Source: Clostridiales bacterium
GTDB lineage: Bacteria; Bacillota; Clostridia; Oscillospirales; Oscillospiraceae
Reading direction: 5' to 3'
Length of the DNA stretch: 7,667 nt
NCBI GenBank assembly: GCA_021200895.1
Contig: JAJQFX010000141.1
Coordinates: 1-7,667, forward strand
The notes under the pieces are model-generated. The model saw nothing but the letters and a program-made list of their open reading frames with translations, was not told where the DNA came from and made no database searches. The translations under genes and the position numbers were made by a program. This document shows, piece by piece, positions 4,523 to 7,667 of this stretch. Each line of letters starts with the position of its first letter. Position 1 is the first letter of the stretch.

Positions 4523-7500
4523 TCACTCTGTCCGCAATGCGGTCACCGGGTCCTTCTTGGCTGCCTGCCGGGAGGGAATCAGCCCGCCTATCAGGGTCAG
4601 CACCATACTCAGCGCCACCAGTATGGCGGCGTTGGATACCACCAGGACGGCGTTGATGTCCGTAGACCCAGCCGCCGAATGCACCACGGCATTGATTGGA
4701 ATCAGCAGCAACTCCGCCAGGCCCACGCCCAGCAGTCCGGAGCAGAGGCCGATGATCAGCGTCTCCGCGTTGAAGATTTGGGAGATGTTCCCCTTGGAAG
4801 CGCCGATGGCCCGCAGGATGCCGATTTCTCTGGTGCGCTCCAGCACGGAGATATAGGTGATAACGCCAATCATAATGGAGGACACGATAAGGGAGATGGA
4901 CACAAAGGCAATCAGCACATAGGAGATAACGTCCATAATGGTGGTGACGGAGGACATCATAGTACCCACGGTATCCGTGTAAGTGATGACATCGTCCTCA
5001 TCACCCGCTGCCCGCTTCAGCTCATTGTAGTTGTCCAGAATAGCCAGGACTTCGTCCTTGCTGTCAAAGTCCTTGGGGTAGAGGTCGATCTCATCGAGAC
5101 CATTCTCGTCCAAATAGCCCAGGCTCTCCAGAGCGCTCTCATAAGAGTTCGAACCGGAGGAACTCATAGAGGTCATAATCTCCATCAGCTCATCGCTGTC
5201 CAGGTTGAACTCAAAGGCGTCTGCAAAGGTGTCCTCGTCGATTTCCAGGGCATCCGCCATGCTGTCCTCCAGCGCTTCCATCATGTCGTTCATGGCTGTC
5301 TCCATGCTGTCAGAGAGCTGCGTTACTATCTCATCCATGACACCTTCCATCGCCTCAGAGAGGGCGTCGGTGATTTGGCTTTCCAGTTCCGCCATCTGGC
5401 TCTCCATGGCGGCGGCGATTTGCTCCTGTATGGCGGCCATCTGACTTTCCATGGCGGCGGCGATTTGATCCTCCAGCCCCGCCATCTGGCTCTCCATTGC
5501 CTCGGTGATGGCCTCAGTGAGCGCTTCAGTATAGGCGGACATGACCGACTGAGTGTAGCTTTGGACGATAGTGGTCATCTGCTCCTCCAGGCCGGACATA
5601 TCCAGCATACTCATCAGCCCGGCGGTCATCAGCGCCGTAGCCTCGTCCGAGGACAGGTATTCTGAGAAGCCGTCGCTGACGCTGGAAAGGGCGGTCAGCC
5701 CGTTCGCCTCTGCATAGCTTTCGTAGCCGTCGGCCAGGGCGGAGGCGATTTCCTCCATCTGCGCGTCGGTGATGGTGAGACTGCTGTTTACGGTGATATG
5801 TTCCTCCGCCCAGGCGTCAAAAATGTCCTGGGCCCGGTCAGTGGCCAAGTAATCAGAGACGGAGAGGGAGGAGGAGCCGTCCGCCGCCTGCTCAGCCACA
5901 TAGCTTTCGTAATCCTCCAGAATGCTGGTCAGCATATCCTCCAGGCCATCGGTGGAGACGGAGACATCTCCGTTCTCCTCCATGATTTCCATCAGCAGGT
6001 TGGAGAGGGTGCTACTGGCCTCGTCGCTGGTCAGATAGGAGGAGAAGCCTTCCGTCAAATCAGAATAATCCGACAGACTGTTTGCCTCGGCATAGTCTGC
6101 ATAGCCATCCAGGATGCTGGAGGCCAGCGCCGACACGGACTCGGTGGAGACATTGATGGAGATGGAACTCATCAGGCTGCTCATATCCAGGTCGCCCAGG
6201 TCGGAGAGGTCTACGCTGGAAAGGTCAATGCTGCTCAGGTCGATGCTGCTCATATCCAGGTCGAAGTCCAAATCCATCCCGGACAAATCCAGGTCGCTCA
6301 TGTCGATGCTGGAGAGATCCATACTGGACAGATCCAGCTCAAGATCCAGATCCATGTCGCTGAAATCCATTGTCTCAGACAGATCCAGAGAGTCCATGTC
6401 CAGGTCGAAGGAGTCGGACAAGTCCAGGGAATCGGTCAGGCTGCTGAGGTCAAAGGCATCCTGGAGGGCATCGGTGTCGATATCAAACAGGGTCTCCAGG
6501 TCAAAATCGTTGTCGCTGTCCTCCCCGAAGGGCTCACCGGTCAGCACGTTGGTGTCCGGGTCGGCCATCTGAGCCTGGACGATTTCGCTGTCCGCCGCTA
6601 GCTCAGAGACGTGGGTCACCAGGGAGGGGAGGTAGTTGATGCCGGAGGACAAAGCTGTGCTGACGGCATCCTCTGCGGGCTGGACGATGCCCACGATGGT
6701 CAGGTCCTCCCCATTGGCCACCAGGTTCCGCATATAGTCGTCGTCGTCCGTTTTGTCCACCCACAGCTCATACTCGCTGTCGTACTGGTAGTAGTCTGCG
6801 GCGCTGACCAGCTTGAAGGTCAGGCCCAGCACCTCGTCATAGGAGAAGGAGTCATATTCCTCTGTCGTGGCAGCATCCTCTCCATTGACGAACTGATCCA
6901 GCAGATCCTCCAGAATGGAGTAATCCGCCAGGCCCATGGTGTACATCGCGATGTCGCTGATGCTCCCGTTGGAGGAGAGCACCAGGACGCACTCGTCATA
7001 ACTCTCCGGCCAGCGCCCCGCCTTGACCTCGTACTGGTCAATATACAGGCTCTCGTTCTCCGGCATCTGATAGAACACATTTACGCCAGTCATGGAGGCC
7101 GTCATGGTGCTGGACATAATGGTGGAGCCCATCCCCATAAGCGAGGTGATGGTGGTATCCGGGTGTACCTGGCGATACTCGTCGTCATCATCCAGCAGAT
7201 AGATCTGTGGATCCACGCTATAGATGTATTCGATGGCCTTGACATAATCCCAGATGTCGCTCTCACCGCTCTCCAGGTATTCCTTCAGAGGGGGCAGGTT
7301 GTTGCTCCCCATAATGGAACCCAGGCTGGAAACCAGTTCGGTGACGGTAATGGTGTCCGAGCCGTTCTCCTCCGTAATACTGGAGGCGAGGCCGGTGCCG
7401 ACCTCCATCATGGAAGAGAGGTCTATGGCGCTGGTCGTCACCTGAACGGGATATTCCGACAGCGTTTCCTCCTCAATAGAGCTGATATAGTTGTTGACGC

Positions 7501-7645
7501 CTGCCGAGATGGCCAAAATCAGGGCGATGCCGATGATGCCGATGGAGCCTGCGAAGGCGGTCAGCAGCGTCCGGGCCTTCTTCGTACCCAGGTTGTTGAA
7601 GGACAGGGCCAGAGAGGTGAGGAAGGACATGGAGGATTTCCCCAT
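4523..7645 (-). CDS. Giant FtsX/MacB-like ABC transporter permease with repeat-rich extracellular domain
   Basis: This protein of about 1040 residues is the membrane subunit of an MacB/FtsX-type ABC system, where a cytoplasmic ATPase drives movement of an extracellular domain. TM1 is at about 26-48, after the family-typical TSLALSFNNLGTKKARTLL. The C-terminal FtsX domain has a helix at about 905-930, the coupling motif ERTREIGILRAIGASKGN (936-953), two more hydrophobic segments and the ending PSRQAAKKDPVTALRTE. Between them lie roughly 850 residues without a membrane segment, far more than in a typical MacB of about 650 residues in total. This domain holds Asp-Leu-Ser repeats (about 397-493), a threefold helical repeat (about 505-680) and a 15-residue tandem repeat (about 713-758). 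ATG 7645 is chosen; GTG 7657 and ATG 7630 are also possible, the latter having GGGGAA seven bases before it. Substrate and role (export, envelope remodelling or signalling) cannot be read. It is convergent with the cyclophilin gene. Confidence 0.9.
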   Translation of the reverse strand: MGKSSMSFLTSLALSFNNLGTKKARTLLTAFAGSIGIIGIALILAISAGVNNYISSIEEETLSEYPVQVTTSAIDLSSMMEVGTGLASSITEENGSDTITVTELVSSLGSIMGSNNLPPLKEYLESGESDIWDYVKAIEYIYSVDPQIYLLDDDDEYRQVHPDTTITSLMGMGSTIMSSTMTASMTGVNVFYQMPENESLYIDQYEVKAGRWPESYDECVLVLSSNGSISDIAMYTMGLADYSILEDLLDQFVNGEDAATTEEYDSFSYDEVLGLTFKLVSAADYYQYDSEYELWVDKTDDDDYMRNLVANGEDLTIVGIVQPAEDAVSTALSSGINYLPSLVTHVSELAADSEIVQAQMADPDTNVLTGEPFGEDSDNDFDLETLFDIDTDALQDAFDLSSLTDSLDLSDSFDLDMDSLDLSETMDFSDMDLDLELDLSSMDLSSIDMSDLDLSGMDLDFDLDMSSIDLSSIDLSSVDLSDLGDLDMSSLMSSISINVSTESVSALASSILDGYADYAEANSLSDYSDLTEGFSSYLTSDEASSTLSNLLMEIMEENGDVSVSTDGLEDMLTSILEDYESYVAEQAADGSSSLSVSDYLATDRAQDIFDAWAEEHITVNSSLTITDAQMEEIASALADGYESYAEANGLTALSSVSDGFSEYLSSDEATALMTAGLMSMLDMSGLEEQMTTIVQSYTQSVMSAYTEALTEAITEAMESQMAGLEDQIAAAMESQMAAIQEQIAAAMESQMAELESQITDALSEAMEGVMDEIVTQLSDSMETAMNDMMEALEDSMADALEIDEDTFADAFEFNLDSDELMEIMTSMSSSGSNSYESALESLGYLDENGLDEIDLYPKDFDSKDEVLAILDNYNELKRAAGDEDDVITYTDTVGTMMSSVTTIMDVISYVLIAFVSISLIVSSIMIGVITYISVLERTREIGILRAIGASKGNISQIFNAETLIIGLCSGLLGVGLAELLLIPINAVVHSAAGSTDINAVLVVSNAAILVALSMVLTLIGGLIPSRQAAKKDPVTALRTE
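5371..5505 (-). repeat. Three tandem 45-bp repeats coding a 15-residue helical unit
   Basis: Three copies of a 45-base unit lie in phase with the permease reading frame; for example, the landmark (C/T)GATTTG recurs at 5371, 5416 and 5461. The encoded units are MESQMAGLEDQIAAA, MESQMAAIQEQIAAA and MESQMAELESQITDA. Hydrophobic residues spaced 3-4 apart predict an amphipathic helix or coiled coil. The nearly identical DNA copies suggest a recent expansion by slippage or unequal recombination. Confidence 0.85.
5600..6128 (-). repeat. Threefold diverged protein repeat of about 60 residues
   Basis: Three units begin near 6125, 5935 and 5750 on the minus strand. Their heads are SSILDGYADYAEAN, TSILEDYESYVAEQ and ASALADGYESYAEAN, and their second halves are EGFSSYLTSDEASSTL, SVSDYLATDRAQDIF and DGFSEYLSSDEATALM. 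Each looks like two helices joined by a short turn, with conserved Tyr pairs. The copies differ enough at DNA level to be older than the 45-base repeats. They form part of the extracellular domain of the permease. Confidence 0.7.
6165..6455 (-). repeat. 15-bp repeat array encoding a five-residue Asp-Leu-Ser repeat
   Basis: The permease frame here reads as a run of x-D-L-S-x units such as MDLSS, IDMSD, LDLSG, IDLSS and VDLSD, broken by stretches richer in Asp (DLDLELD, DLDFDLD). The five-residue period is visible in the DNA as repeated 15-base units. The pattern resembles pentapeptide-repeat consensus A(D/N)Lxx, which folds as a four-sided beta-helix, but with Ile/Met/Val in place of Ala. Calcium binding by the dense Asp side chains is another possibility. 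Confidence 0.75.
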
Positions 7646-7649
7646 GTTC

Positions 7650-7667
7650 TTATGCACCGGTGGCGGC
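7650..7667 (-). CDS. Possible C-terminal tail of an upstream gene (partner ABC ATPase?)
   Basis: One minus-strand frame at the window edge reads Ala-Ala-Thr-Gly-Ala and stops at TAA (7652-7650), four bases before the permease ATG at 7645. FtsX/MacB-type permeases usually follow a gene for their ATPase, so this could be its last five codons. Six codons cannot identify a gene, and the other two frames are also open across this short stretch. Confidence 0.2.
   Translation of the reverse strand, partial: AATGA

Noticed and set aside
4508..5665. Long plus-strand open frame of 385 codons opposite the permease gene
   Set aside because: It is the antisense shadow of a confident FtsX-type gene. Its His/Gly/Gln-rich product has no recognisable domain, and it lies over the repeat regions that lengthen open frames artificially.
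5371..6455. Repeats considered as a CRISPR array
   Set aside because: The repeats have no unrelated spacers, are multiples of three, and are in frame within one coding sequence.

Overview
The window looks like a chromosomal segment of a high-GC gut Clostridia, probably Oscillospiraceae (Flavonifractor/Lawsonibacter-like). This is an inference from the GC-rich codons, Gram-positive ribosome binding sites, a lipoprotein signal without an outer-membrane context, and protein family flavour. No RNA genes, insertion sequences, CRISPR arrays or phage genes are seen. The layout is a left-edge divergent promoter region, a three-gene plus-strand operon, a single plus-strand gene with its own leader and terminator, and a very large minus-strand gene convergent with it.

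Region 1 (1-156) holds a strong sigma-A-type promoter pointing left out of the window and a weaker one pointing right. Region 2 (157-3076) is a plus-strand unit: an RluA-family pseudouridine synthase with an S4 domain, overlapping by 4 bases a PotD-like solute-binding lipoprotein, then a FlK-like hotdog thioesterase 35 bases later, closed by a strong GC-rich hairpin. These three have no obvious common pathway. The solute-binding protein has no transporter partner in view, and carries an acidic insertion and an acidic C-terminal tail.

Region 3 (3077-4491) encodes the most unusual protein here. An N-terminal ECF-sigma-like module (regions 2 and 4) is joined to a short juxtamembrane segment, one transmembrane helix and an extracytoplasmic cyclophilin-type prolyl isomerase. 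It ends at a clear intrinsic terminator.

Region 4 (4523-7667, minus strand) encodes a giant FtsX/MacB-like ABC permease of about 1040 residues. It has one N-terminal and about three C-terminal membrane helices, separated by roughly 850 extracellular residues. That domain contains an Asp-Leu-Ser five-residue repeat array, a roughly threefold repeated helical unit and a 15-residue tandem repeat. The last bases of the window could be the tail of the partner ABC ATPase gene, as expected for this transporter class.

The best candidates for something undescribed are the sigma-like/membrane/cyclophilin fusion and the repeat-built extracellular domain of the permease.
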